Shown here: piece by piece, positions 7,745-16,270 of the stretch
Position numbering within the stretch: position 1 is the first letter of the stretch
Layout of the letters: every line of letters begins with the position of its first letter
Assembly: GCA_963169665.1 (NCBI GenBank)
Contig: CAUJET010000142.1
Location: 1-64,000 of the forward strand
Direction of reading: 5' to 3'
Length of the DNA: 64,000 bases
Source of the DNA: Actinomycetota bacterium
Lineage (GTDB): Bacteria > Actinomycetota > Acidimicrobiia > Acidimicrobiales > Ilumatobacteraceae
Made by a program: the position numbers and the translations under genes
The notes under the pieces: model-generated
Seen by the model: only the letters and a program-made list of their open reading frames with translations
The model's database searches: none
What the model was told of the DNA's origin: nothing

Positions 7745-8806
7745 ATGCTGCACGTGCAGTCCCATCGACACCCGTGGTCGACCACCGCCGCGATGCGCCT
7801 CGCGCTCGCGCTGACGGGCCTGACCCTCGCCGGCTGCGCGACGCCTCGCGAGACCACTGCATCGGCGACGACCGTTCACACCGCCAGTGCGCCGACCGCC
7901 GTCGTACCCGATCCTCCGGCTGCGGGGTCGGCGGCAGCGGAGGTGGAGCGTGCCGCGACCGAGCCCGACGAGCGCCACGGCGTGGTCGACGGACGGGCGT
8001 GGACGCTCGTCACGACGTTGCGAGGAGCCTCGCTGTGCCTGCGTCTGGGATGGGACGACGTCACCGATCAGTGGGAGGTCTGCTACTCGACGGACTACGC
8101 CGATCTGCCGATGGCGTGGACGAACCCCACCCCTCCCCCGGGCGATCACCGGGAGACGATGTTCGTGGTCGGCCTCGCCCCTCGGGAAACGGCGCACCTC
8201 CGCGTGGTCCGTGGCGACACCGTGGTCGGCGAGGCCGATGCGTTCGAGGGCGGGATGCTCGTGCCCGACCGGGCGGGCTTCGCCATTCCGGTGGTGGTCG
8301 AGAGCCGCGATGCGTTGTTCTCCCCCGTCACGCTGCCCGGCGACGACCTGCGCGCGGGTGTCCTCCTGCCGCTCGAAGTGGTGGCGACGGACGCATCGGG
8401 CGACGAACTCGTCCGGGCCGGCGCCACGACGGGCAGCGGGACCGCGCTCGTCTGTCTCGACAACGGTGCGGCGATCCTGGAGTGGAGCGGCGCGTGCCTG
8501 AGCCCCGAGTACCCGTGGCCGTCGGTCGCGTACGACAGCGGGCATCTCCTCGTGCCCGCGTCGACCGAGGCGGTCGCGATCGAACTGGTCCGTGACGGCA
8601 CCGTCGTGGCGTCGCACGCGACCGTGGTCGTGTCCCTGCCGCCTGGCGAGACGTGGCCGAGCCTGTCCGTCGCCGGGTTCGTCGTGTCGTTCACCACCGA
8701 CTGGTACCCGTACGAGGTCCGCTCGCTCGACGGCGCAGGACGCGTGCTCGAGACGATCTCGTTGTTCGATGGCGACGGCGAAGGAGAGATCCCGCCGTCG
8801 CTGTGA
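7745..8806 (+). CDS. Putative secreted lipoprotein of unknown function
   Basis: A 353-residue protein with a lipoprotein signal: hydrophobic MRLALALTGLT followed by lipobox LAGC with Cys31 as the lipidation site, so it should be anchored on the outer face of the membrane. After a Thr/Ala/Pro-rich linker the body looks beta-rich, with no domain I recognise. GGAGG at 7732-7736 lies 8 bp before the ATG at 7745, which chooses this start over the GTG at 7715 given by the track; the adjacent GTG at 7742 is also possible. It ends 21 bp from the convergent GNAT gene. Confidence 0.72.
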   Translation: MLHVQSHRHPWSTTAAMRLALALTGLTLAGCATPRETTASATTVHTASAPTAVVPDPPAAGSAAAEVERAATEPDERHGVVDGRAWTLVTTLRGASLCLRLGWDDVTDQWEVCYSTDYADLPMAWTNPTPPPGDHRETMFVVGLAPRETAHLRVVRGDTVVGEADAFEGGMLVPDRAGFAIPVVVESRDALFSPVTLPGDDLRAGVLLPLEVVATDASGDELVRAGATTGSGTALVCLDNGAAILEWSGACLSPEYPWPSVAYDSGHLLVPASTEAVAIELVRDGTVVASHATVVVSLPPGETWPSLSVAGFVVSFTTDWYPYEVRSLDGAGRVLETISLFDGDGEGEIPPSL

Positions 8807-8827
8807 CGCCCCGTCGACGACGACCGG

Positions 8828-9550
8828 TCAGTCGCGGGCGAGCAGGTAGCGGCGACCGTCGCGGTCGACGTCGACCAGCTGCCAGCCCGAGCGCATCCGT
8901 TCGTCGAGCTCTGCCCGCACCGTGAGGCGGGCGTGGAGCGCTGCGTCGTTCGACTCGGCGATGTCGTCGGGCGTCGCCGGCGGGACGTCGACCGCGAGTT
9001 CCGCGTCCGGCGTGGCGGCCCCGTCGCGCAGATCCCACGACACCATCACGCGATCCGACGGCAACGATCCGTTGATCCCACCGAGGTGGCCGTAGTAGTC
9101 GACGTGATAGGCGACGCCTCGACAGCCGAGCACGTGCAGGTTGAGGTGCGCGTTGCCGAGCTGCAACGGGTCGTACGTCCATCGCATGTGCGTGATGTCG
9201 CGCTCGAGGCACCACTGCCGCTGTCGCTGCTTGAGTGCCACACCCAACCGATTGCGGCGCCACCGCGGGTCGACCGCCATGTAGTGCGAGTGCAGCACGT
9301 GCGGTTCTCGAGTGGGGAAGCCGTAGACGGCACCGACGATCTCACCGTCGTCGAACGCACCGATCGCCACACCGCCTTCACCGACCGTCGCGACGAGCAT
9401 GTTCACCGACACGCAGTCGCCGCCACCACCCCAGATCCGCGCCTCGAACGGGGGGAGGTGGGCGAGCTGCTGCGCGGTCGTCAGGTCGACGAACTCGAGC
9501 CGAGCGAGCGGGTCGGACGGGGCCGCCGCATCGGAGGTGTCGCCGCTCAC
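8828..9550 (-). CDS. GNAT-family acetyltransferase (COG3375-like)
   Basis: A 240-residue GNAT protein. The acetyl-CoA pyrophosphate-binding segment is VDPRWRRNRLGVALKQRQR, and the distinctive ITHMRWTYDPLQLGNAHLN region with a following YYGHLGGINGSLPSDR is that of the COG3375 group, often found beside MenC-like enolase-superfamily enzymes. That is the case here: its ATG overlaps the stop of the upstream enolase-superfamily gene by 4 bp. The pair may act on an N-acylated or succinylated amino acid, with acyl transfer and epimerisation coupled. That functional link is inferred from context. Confidence 0.82.
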   Translation of the reverse strand: MSGDTSDAAAPSDPLARLEFVDLTTAQQLAHLPPFEARIWGGGGDCVSVNMLVATVGEGGVAIGAFDDGEIVGAVYGFPTREPHVLHSHYMAVDPRWRRNRLGVALKQRQRQWCLERDITHMRWTYDPLQLGNAHLNLHVLGCRGVAYHVDYYGHLGGINGSLPSDRVMVSWDLRDGAATPDAELAVDVPPATPDDIAESNDAALHARLTVRAELDERMRSGWQLVDVDRDGRRYLLARD

Positions 9551-10650
9551 GGACGCAGGACCTCGACGCTCCGGGTGACCTCCTCGAGGTACGGGCGGTC
9601 GAGCGTGACGCCGATGCCGGGTCCCTCGGGCACCGGCATGATGCCGTTGGTCGCCTCGAGCTGCTGCTCGGTGATGTCACGGGCGTAGGTGCGGCTCGCC
9701 GAGGCCGTGTCGCCGGGGTACACGAAGCCGGGCATGGTGGCGAGGTGGATGTTGTGGGCGCGGCCGATGCCGGTCTCCAACATGCCGCCGCACCACATCG
9801 GCACGCCGCGCGACGTGCAGATCTCGTGCACGCGCTGCACCGCGGTGATGCCGCCGAACCGACCGACTTTCACGTTGACGACCTTGCAGGCCTGCAGGTC
9901 CAGCGCAGCGGTGACCCGAGCGGGCGAGGTGAGCGTCTCGTCGAGGCAGATCGGTGTCTGCAGGTGCGGGGCGAGCTTGGCGTGATCGGTGAGGTCGTCC
10001 CAGTGCAGGGGTTGCTCGATGTAGTGCAGGTGGAACGCGTCGAAGCTGCGCAGCAGGTCGACGTCGGCGAGCGTGTACGCCGAGTTCGCATCGACGGTGA
10101 GCTCGATGTCGGGGAACCGTTCGCGCACCGCCGTCAGCATGTCGACATCCCACCCGGGCTCGATCTTGAGCTTCACTCGTCGATAGCCCTCGGCCACGTG
10201 CTTCTCGACGGATGCGACGGTCTCGGGCACCGGGTTCATGCCGAGGCTCGCTCCGACGGGGATCTCCGTGCGGTCACCGCCGAGCAGGCTGCGCATCGAC
10301 ACACCCTGTTGACGCGCGTAGCAGTCCCACACGGCGAGTTCGATCGCGGTCTTGGCCATCGGGTTGCCGCGCCACTTCGCCCACCGGTCGAGCAGTTCGT
10401 TCGGGTGCTCGCAACCGTGGGCGAACAGATCGGGTGCGAGCGCGTCGCGCATCAGGCCGGTCGCACCGGCGATGGTCTCCTCGCGGTAGTGCGGCAGCGG
10501 GTCCATCACACCCTCGCCGTATCCCTCCACGCCCTCGCTTCGCACGGTGACGATCACCGCGGTCTTGGCCGCCTCGGCGGCGAAGGACGTCTTGAAGACG
10601 CTGCGGTAGGGCAGATGAACGATGCGGAGCTCGATCTCGTCGATGCGCAC
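9547..10650 (-). CDS. Enolase-superfamily enzyme: o-succinylbenzoate synthase / N-succinylamino acid racemase-like
   Basis: A 367-residue enolase-superfamily protein of the MenC type 2/NSAR group. Catalytic features are visible: Lys160-x-Lys162 in RRVKLKIEPG, metal ligands in VDANSAY, YIEQPL and CLDETL, and the second catalytic Lys in VNVKVGRFGG. Members carry out o-succinylbenzoate synthesis for menaquinone, N-succinylamino acid racemisation, or both. No other men genes are in the window, and the coupled GNAT gene favours an amino-acid racemase role. AGGAG lies six bases before the GTG at 10650, fixing the start. First gene of a two-gene operon. Confidence 0.85.
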   Translation of the reverse strand: MRIDEIELRIVHLPYRSVFKTSFAAEAAKTAVIVTVRSEGVEGYGEGVMDPLPHYREETIAGATGLMRDALAPDLFAHGCEHPNELLDRWAKWRGNPMAKTAIELAVWDCYARQQGVSMRSLLGGDRTEIPVGASLGMNPVPETVASVEKHVAEGYRRVKLKIEPGWDVDMLTAVRERFPDIELTVDANSAYTLADVDLLRSFDAFHLHYIEQPLHWDDLTDHAKLAPHLQTPICLDETLTSPARVTAALDLQACKVVNVKVGRFGGITAVQRVHEICTSRGVPMWCGGMLETGIGRAHNIHLATMPGFVYPGDTASASRTYARDITEQQLEATNGIMPVPEGPGIGVTLDRPYLEEVTRSVEVLRP

Positions 10651-10771
10651 GTGGGTCTCCTGAGCGGTGACGGGCGGTCACCTGGATGTGGTCGGGATGC
10701 TGCTGGTGATCAGGGCCATCGATCGGCGTGCGGTCGACGTCCGGGACGTCAACAGGATGCCACCGGCCAGG

Positions 10772-12610
10772 TCACCAGGTGTCGATGTTCGGCCGCTTCT
10801 TGCCACGATGCGCCCGGGGCTGGGGGGCGGTGGCGAGCAGCGTTGCGATCCAGCGGCGCGAGTCGGCCGGGTCGATGACGTCGTCGATCTCGAAGTGGGA
10901 CGCGGCGTTGAGCGCCTTGCCGTGCTCGTACATGCGGTCGACCATCGTCTGGAACGTCGCTTCGCGCTCCACCGGATCGGCGATCGCCTCGAGTTCGTTG
11001 CGGTAGCCGAGCCGCACAGCGCCTTCGAGGCCCATGCCACCGAACTCGCCGGTCGGCCAGGCCACGCACGCGAGCGGTGCCTTGGTGCTGCCGCCCATCA
11101 TCGCCTGGGCACCGAGGCCGTAGCTCTTGCGCAGCACGATCGTCACCATCGGCACGCTGATGTTCGCGCCGGTGACGAAGAGTCGGGTGCAGTGCCGCAC
11201 GAGCGCGGTCTGCTCGACCTCGGGCCCGACCATCATCCCCGGCGTGTCGACGAGGGTGACGACGGGGAGGCCGAACGCGTCGCACAGTTGCAGGAATCGT
11301 GCCGCCTTGTCGGCGCCGTCGCTGTCGATCGCACCGGCGAGATGGTTGGGGTTGTTGGCGAGCACGCCCATCGGGCGGCCCTCCACCCGCACGAGCGCGG
11401 TGACCATGCCGAGCCCGAAGTCGCGTCGCAGCTCGAGCACGGACCCCTCGTCGAACATCGCGTCGATCACCGCACGGACGTCGTAGCTGCGCTTGCGATC
11501 CTCGGGGATCGCATGGCGCAGCAGCCGCTGATCGGGCGCGGTCCAGGTGGGCAGGGTGCCCTGGAAGTACGACAGGTACTGCTTGGCCGCTGCCACCGCT
11601 GCCGCCTCGTCGGCGACCGCGATGTCGACCACGCCGTTGGCCCGCTGCACGTCCATCGGGCCGATCTCGGTGGGCTGGAACACACCGAGACCACCGCCTT
11701 CGATCATCGCCGGGCCGCCCATGCCGATGTTCGAGTCGGCCGTCGCGATCACGACGTCGCAGCATCCGAGGATCGCTGCGTTGCCGGCGAAGCAATAGCC
11801 GGCGTTGATGCCCACCAGCGGCACCAGCCCGCTGAGCTGCGCGAAGTACAGGAAGGCGAGGCAGTCGAGGCCGCTGACGCCGGTCTGGTCGGTGTCGCCG
11901 GGCCGTCCGCCACCGCCCTCGGTGAAGAACACGACCGGCAGCTGCAGCTGCTCGGCCACCTCGAAGAGGCGGTCCTTCTTGCGGTGGTTCTGCGTGCCCT
12001 GCGTGCCGGCGAGGACGGTGTAGTCGTACGAAACCGCCACCACCTGCGCGGTCGCCTGTGGGAACACGTCGCCGTTCACCGTGCCGACGCCGCCGATCAT
12101 GCCGTCGGCGGGTGTGCGCGCGATCAGGTCGTCGAGCGCGCGACGGCGCCGCTGGGCAGCGATCACGACGGGCCCGTACTCGACGAACGAGCCGTCGTCG
12201 ACGAGATCGGCCACGTTCTCGCGTGCCGTACGGCGGCTCACCTTGCGCCGGCGCGCCACCGCGTCGGGTCGCGCTGCGTCGAGACCGACCTCGTGCCGGG
12301 CGAGTGTCTCGGCGAGGTCTGGCCGGACGTGATCGGGATCCTCGGCCACCTCGGCGACCACTTCTGCGACGCTGACGTCACCGGGGGCGATCGACGCGAC
12401 GGCCTCCCCCGCCATCACCGTCTGGCCGACTGCGACGAGGATGCGTTCGATCGTGCCGCTCTCGTGCGCCTCGATCGCGTGGTGCATCTTCATCGACTCG
12501 ATGAGCATCACCTGCTGGCCGGCGCGCACCGCCTGCCCGGGGGTGACGTCGACGGTGACGATGGTGCCCTGCATCGGGGCGGCGAGATCCTGGGCGGCTG
12601 CGGTGGTCAC
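10772..12610 (-). CDS. Biotinyl domain fused to acyl-CoA carboxylase carboxyltransferase
   Basis: A 612-residue fusion. Residues about 10-80 are a biotinyl/lipoyl domain with the biotin-accepting Lys41 in ESMKMHH. From about residue 110 to the end is a complete carboxyltransferase of the AccD/PccB type, both halves included, with the oxyanion-hole region around GVSGLDCLAFLYF and GGSTKAPLACVAWPTGEFGGMG. It should move CO2 from carboxybiotin to an acyl-CoA. The biotin carboxylase that must charge it is not in this window, so it works with a distant subunit. The track extends the frame to 13597, but that is antisense to the polymerase gene; GTG 12610 with TACGGT 8 bp upstream is preferred. Confidence 0.85.
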   Translation of the reverse strand: MTTAAAQDLAAPMQGTIVTVDVTPGQAVRAGQQVMLIESMKMHHAIEAHESGTIERILVAVGQTVMAGEAVASIAPGDVSVAEVVAEVAEDPDHVRPDLAETLARHEVGLDAARPDAVARRRKVSRRTARENVADLVDDGSFVEYGPVVIAAQRRRRALDDLIARTPADGMIGGVGTVNGDVFPQATAQVVAVSYDYTVLAGTQGTQNHRKKDRLFEVAEQLQLPVVFFTEGGGGRPGDTDQTGVSGLDCLAFLYFAQLSGLVPLVGINAGYCFAGNAAILGCCDVVIATADSNIGMGGPAMIEGGGLGVFQPTEIGPMDVQRANGVVDIAVADEAAAVAAAKQYLSYFQGTLPTWTAPDQRLLRHAIPEDRKRSYDVRAVIDAMFDEGSVLELRRDFGLGMVTALVRVEGRPMGVLANNPNHLAGAIDSDGADKAARFLQLCDAFGLPVVTLVDTPGMMVGPEVEQTALVRHCTRLFVTGANISVPMVTIVLRKSYGLGAQAMMGGSTKAPLACVAWPTGEFGGMGLEGAVRLGYRNELEAIADPVEREATFQTMVDRMYEHGKALNAASHFEIDDVIDPADSRRWIATLLATAPQPRAHRGKKRPNIDTW

Positions 12611-12691
12611 GAGCGCCGACCGTAGTTGCTGACCTCGCCGTCGTCGGGGCCGTGGCGCGAGGGCCTCGCAGCCGATCGCAGAGGTGTGGGG

Positions 12692-12697
12692 TACCGT
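12692..12697 (+). promoter_or_regulatory. -10 hexamer TACCGT, 6 bp before GTG (leaderless)
   Basis: TACCGT followed by GCGCTC and GTG at 12704; no SD. It lies in the 93-bp gap between the divergent carboxyltransferase and LigD-polymerase genes. Confidence 0.55.
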
Positions 12698-12703
12698 GCG
12701 CTC

Positions 12704-13753
12704 GTGGCCGATCGAGCGAACGCGGGTGCGCCCGTCGTCGTCGAGGTGGCTGGTCGTGAGCTCACGATCAGCAGTCCCGACAAGGTGTTCTTCCCCGCCG
12801 CGTTCGACGGGCGCGGGGCCTCCAAGCTCGACCTCGTGCAGTTCTACGTGTCGATCGAGGACACGGTCATGCGGGCGATGCGCAATCGTCCCGTGCTGCT
12901 GCAACGGTTCCCCAACGGTTCGACGGGCAGTTCGTTCTTCCAGAAGCGCATGCCCGACAACGCGCCCGACTGGCTGTCCACCACCATCGTCAGCACGCCG
13001 AACGGCACCACGTCGAACGCGCTCGTGATCGACGATCTCGCCCATCTGGTCTGGGCCGTCAACCTCGGCTGCCTCGGCTTCCACTCGTGGCCGAACCGCG
13101 CCGACGATCCGACGCACTGCGACGAGCTGCGCATCGATCTCGATCCCGGGCCCGGCACCACGTTCGCGATGGCACAGGAGACCGCGCACGAGACGAAGCG
13201 GCTGTTCGACGAACTGGCGATCCGCAGCTACATCAAGACCACGGGCAACCGCGGCCTGCACGTGTACGTCCGCCTCGCGCCGCAGTGGGACAGCATCGCC
13301 GTGCGCTCCGCCGCAGTGGCGGTCGCTCGCGAGCTGGAGCGGCGCCGGCCAGAGCTCGTGACCGCGTCGTGGTGGAAGGAGGAGCGCGGCGAGCGGATCT
13401 TCGTCGACTTCAACCAGAACGCGCCGCACAAGACCGTGTTCGCGCCCTGGTCGGTGCGGGCCCGGGATCACGCACCGGTGTCCACCGGAGTCATGTGGGA
13501 CGAGCTCGACACGATCCGTCCCGACCGGCTGACGATCGCCGAGTTGCCGGAACGGATCCGCACGATGGGCGATCCGTGGGCCGACATGGACGACCACCCG
13601 CAGTCGTTGGAGCCGCTGCTCGACCTGGTGCGTCGCGATCAGGCGAACGGGTTGCTCGATGCGCCGTGGCCGCCCGTGTATCCGAAGATGGACGGCGAGC
13701 CGCCGCGGGTCGCGCCGAGCCGAGCCAAGAAGCCGAAGCCGACCGCCGACTGA
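12704..13753 (+). CDS. Stand-alone LigD-type polymerase/primase domain protein
   Basis: A 349-residue protein matching the archaeo-eukaryotic-primase-like polymerase (PolDom) of bacterial LigD. Motifs in order: LLQRFPNG and SSFFQKRMP for template/5'-phosphate contact, metal-binding ELRIDLDPG, KTTGNRGLHVYV, and the third acidic motif IFVDFNQNAPHKT. These enzymes add ribonucleotides or deoxynucleotides during end joining. No ligase or 3'-phosphoesterase domain is attached and no Ku gene is nearby, so this is a split or accessory PolDom. GTG start at 12704. Convergent with the CAP lipoprotein gene. Confidence 0.87.
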   Translation: MADRANAGAPVVVEVAGRELTISSPDKVFFPAAFDGRGASKLDLVQFYVSIEDTVMRAMRNRPVLLQRFPNGSTGSSFFQKRMPDNAPDWLSTTIVSTPNGTTSNALVIDDLAHLVWAVNLGCLGFHSWPNRADDPTHCDELRIDLDPGPGTTFAMAQETAHETKRLFDELAIRSYIKTTGNRGLHVYVRLAPQWDSIAVRSAAVAVARELERRRPELVTASWWKEERGERIFVDFNQNAPHKTVFAPWSVRARDHAPVSTGVMWDELDTIRPDRLTIAELPERIRTMGDPWADMDDHPQSLEPLLDLVRRDQANGLLDAPWPPVYPKMDGEPPRVAPSRAKKPKPTAD

Positions 13754-13801
13754 CGTAGGTCGGTTGGTCGCGATCGAGCGGTGTCGCCCTCGATCCAGCG
13801 T

Positions 13802-13818
13802 CGCCCTCGATCAGGGCG
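13802..13818. terminator. Hairpin between convergent genes
   Basis: CGCCCT-CGATC-AGGGCG, a 6-bp stem between the convergent LigD-polymerase and CAP genes. It overlaps the second copy of a short direct repeat, GTCGCCCTCGATC. No T-run follows on either strand. Confidence 0.45.
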
Positions 13819-13831
13819 TGTCAGCGGCTGA

Positions 13832-14329
13832 TCAACGGCTGACGAAGACCTGGACGACGTAGGTGACACCGTTGCGCACCGTGACGCCGATGCCCACCTG
13901 GTTGAACGCAGGGTTCACCATGTTGGCGTAGTGACCGGGCGAGGCCTCGAGCGCACGCTGGGCGTCGTCGACCGAACCGGCCAACGCGACGTTCTCGCCG
14001 ATCGACGACCAGCCCTCGGTGACACCGGAGGCAAGGTTCGACGAGTGGAAGATCGTGCCCCTGCTCGCCATGCGGTCGGCCTGGGCCTTCGCCTTGGCGT
14101 CGAGCTCGGGAGTGCGGGTGAGCTCGGGCAGACCGACGGACGCCCGGACCTCGTTGAGATCGGTGAGGTTGCCGCCCTCGGGGGCGGGCATGCAGGCCGT
14201 GAGACCGAAGCCCACGAACGCCATCAACAACAGCACGAGGGCCGGCATCCGACGTGGGCCGGAGCCGGTCGCGGTGTGCTGGCGCGTCGCTGACCGCGAC
14301 AAGGTGGACGTGATCATCACTTCACTCAT
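13832..14329 (-). CDS. CAP (SCP/PR-1-like) domain lipoprotein
   Basis: A 165-residue secreted lipoprotein. A hydrophobic stretch ends in the lipobox LTAC (Cys46), followed by a compact CAP domain: LNEVRASVGLPEL, a HSSNL segment, SSIGENVALAG, SPGHYANMVNP and a final VGIGVTVRNGVTYVVQVFV strand. Bacterial CAP proteins are extracellular and their biochemical role is mostly unknown. GGAGG 9 bp before the ATG at 14329 supports that start rather than the longer frame to 14458. The 284 bp upstream to the divergent kinase gene contains both promoters and no other gene that I can see. Confidence 0.83.
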   Translation of the reverse strand: MSEVMITSTLSRSATRQHTATGSGPRRMPALVLLLMAFVGFGLTACMPAPEGGNLTDLNEVRASVGLPELTRTPELDAKAKAQADRMASRGTIFHSSNLASGVTEGWSSIGENVALAGSVDDAQRALEASPGHYANMVNPAFNQVGIGVTVRNGVTYVVQVFVSR

Positions 14330-14613
14330 CGGCCCGAACCTCCAAGAGCTTTTCCCGCGGCGGCAGTTTGTCACACAACCGCAACAGTTGCAATGTGTAC
14401 GACATGAACTGTTCGGGTTCCCCCCGAATGCGCCGGGAGGCGCGTCGGATTGCGGCATCGTGCGTCGCGGGCGTTCCGGTCCAGTTCAGATGAGGTTCCC
14501 GAGCGCCGATTCGATGACGGCGGGTCCGGGCACCCAGCGACGCCCGAGACCAGGCATTGTGGCGGGCGTCACGATGGAGATGACGGACACGTGTCGATCT
14601 ACCATCCGCCGTC

Positions 14614-15714
14614 ATGACCACGATTCCCGTTGCAGCGAGCGCCATGTCGGCCGAGTGGCTCACGGAGGTGCTCCGCAGCGGCGGCCACCTCGAGGCCGAC
14701 GTCGAGGTCACCTCGCTCGAGCTCGAGCCGATCGGTGAGGTCGTCGGCGTCTTCGGCACCGTGCACCGCGTCACCCCCGTCTATTCCGCGCCCACGAGCG
14801 CGCCGGCGACGATGGTCGCCAAGTTCCCCACCGAGGCCGTCGAGAACAAGACGGTGGGCATGGCCCTCGACATCTACGCCCGCGAGATCCACGCGCTGCG
14901 CCACGTGGCCGCGGCGACGCCCGACCTCGCCCACGCCCGCGTCGTGCACGCCGACATGGATCCGTCCGCAGGGGCGTTCGCGCTGCTCATCGAGGAGGTC
15001 ACCGGGAAGTCCGTCGGCGACCAGCTCGCCGGTCTCTCACGCACCCAGGTGGAAGCCGTGATGGAGATGCTCGCCGTCCTCCACGCCCACTGGTGGGACC
15101 ACCCCGAGCTCGGCGCCAGCGACTGGCTCCCCCGCGCCGACCATCCGGTGCAGCTCGCCGTGGTGCCCGGGATCATGAGCTCGGCGATGCCCGTCGTGGC
15201 CGAGAAGTACGGCGATCGCATCGGGCCGGCCGCCGCCGCGATGGGACAGCGGGTGGCCGAGCAGTACGCGTCGTTGATGGGCCGCATCTCGGCCAGGGCC
15301 CGCACGTTCACCCACACCGACATGCGCGCGGTGAACCTGTTCTTCGACGACAGCGGCCGCGACCTCACCCTCATCGACTGGCAGCTGTGCACCTACTCCG
15401 TGCCGATGCAGGACGCCGTGTACCTCTACGGCTCGTCGGTCACGGTCGAGGACTTCGCCGAGTGGGGCGTCGACACGATGCGTCACTACCACCGCCACCT
15501 CAACGAGCGCCTCGCGGCGAAGGGCGCGTCGTACGAGTGGGACGACCTGTGGCTCGACGCCCAGCTCGTGTCGCTGTGGGCGCTCGTGTCGCCGGCGTCG
15601 ACCGTGGCGACGTTCGAGATGGGCAACGAGCTCGGGGCGAAGATGAGCGACGCCTGGGTGGAACGGGGCTTCAACCTGCCCCTGGCGCTCGGCGCCGACG
15701 CCCTCCTCGATTGA
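14614..15714 (+). CDS. Aminoglycoside-phosphotransferase/choline-kinase-like small-molecule kinase
   Basis: A 366-residue protein kinase-like fold enzyme of the APH/ecdysteroid-kinase-like group. The N-lobe includes VAKFPTEA (ATP lysine), the catalytic loop is FTHTDMRAVNLFF with His234 and Asp236, and LTLIDWQLC supplies the second metal-binding Asp. Such enzymes phosphorylate hydroxyl groups of small molecules; substrate unknown. ATG start at 14614, with TACCAT 8 bp before it and no SD. Next gene begins 58 bp downstream on the same strand but is a separate sigma-factor unit. Confidence 0.78.
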   Translation: MTTIPVAASAMSAEWLTEVLRSGGHLEADVEVTSLELEPIGEVVGVFGTVHRVTPVYSAPTSAPATMVAKFPTEAVENKTVGMALDIYAREIHALRHVAAATPDLAHARVVHADMDPSAGAFALLIEEVTGKSVGDQLAGLSRTQVEAVMEMLAVLHAHWWDHPELGASDWLPRADHPVQLAVVPGIMSSAMPVVAEKYGDRIGPAAAAMGQRVAEQYASLMGRISARARTFTHTDMRAVNLFFDDSGRDLTLIDWQLCTYSVPMQDAVYLYGSSVTVEDFAEWGVDTMRHYHRHLNERLAAKGASYEWDDLWLDAQLVSLWALVSPASTVATFEMGNELGAKMSDAWVERGFNLPLALGADALLD

Positions 15715-15772
15715 CAGGCGCGCTTCTCGCCAGGGAGGTAAACCCGATCGGCGTCGCCGGCGTGTACACCTT

Positions 15773-16270
15773 GTGACGATGACGCAGCGACAGGCCGATG
15801 CGGGCTTCGAGGAGTTCTTCCGTTCGGAGTACGCCAAGCTCGTGGCGATCGCCCGCGGGCTCATCGGCAACCACGAGCTGGCTGCCGACCTCGCGCAGGA
15901 GACGCTGATGCGCTGCCACCGCGACTGGCCACGGGTGGCGAGCCTCGACGTACCGGGTGCCTGGGCGCGTCGGGTGCTCGTGAACCTGGTGATCGACAGC
16001 CAGCGCGCGGCCGCACGTGATCGCCGAGCACCGGCATGGCTGCACCGCGTCGATGCGGTGACGCCGGGCGATCCCGCCGTCGACGGCTGGTGGAGCGCGG
16101 TGAGAGCGCTGCCCGACCGACAGCGGGCGGTCGTCGTCCTGCACTACCTGGAGGACCGATCCGTCGACGACATCGCCGCCGTGCTCGGCATCGCCTCAGG
16201 CACCGTCAAAGCAACGCTCTCCAAGGCCAGGGCCACCCTCGCCCGCACGATCCCACAGGAGGCATCGTGA
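15773..16270 (+). CDS. ECF sigma factor (SigE-like), pair 1
   Basis: A 165-residue ECF sigma factor. Region 2 spans about residues 10-75 with the core-binding helix ADLAQETLMRCHRDWPRV, and region 4 covers about 105-160 with PDRQRAVVVLHYLEDRSVDDIAAVLGIASGTVKATLSKARATL, a complete helix-turn-helix. GTG at 15773; ATG 15779 is two codons later. No SD is visible and TACACC is close, so a leaderless start is possible. Its last codons overlap the GTG of the membrane partner (GTGA), so the two proteins are made together, as is usual for sigma and anti-sigma pairs. Confidence 0.88.
   Translation: MTMTQRQADAGFEEFFRSEYAKLVAIARGLIGNHELAADLAQETLMRCHRDWPRVASLDVPGAWARRVLVNLVIDSQRAAARDRRAPAWLHRVDAVTPGDPAVDGWWSAVRALPDRQRAVVVLHYLEDRSVDDIAAVLGIASGTVKATLSKARATLARTIPQEAS

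Noticed and set aside
9547-10650. Calling the enolase-superfamily gene menC
   Set aside because: Catalytic residues are shared by OSBS and racemases; no other menaquinone gene is present.
10772-13597. 941-aa version of the carboxyltransferase
   Set aside because: The first ~329 codons are antisense to the LigD-polymerase gene; the protein family begins at 12610.
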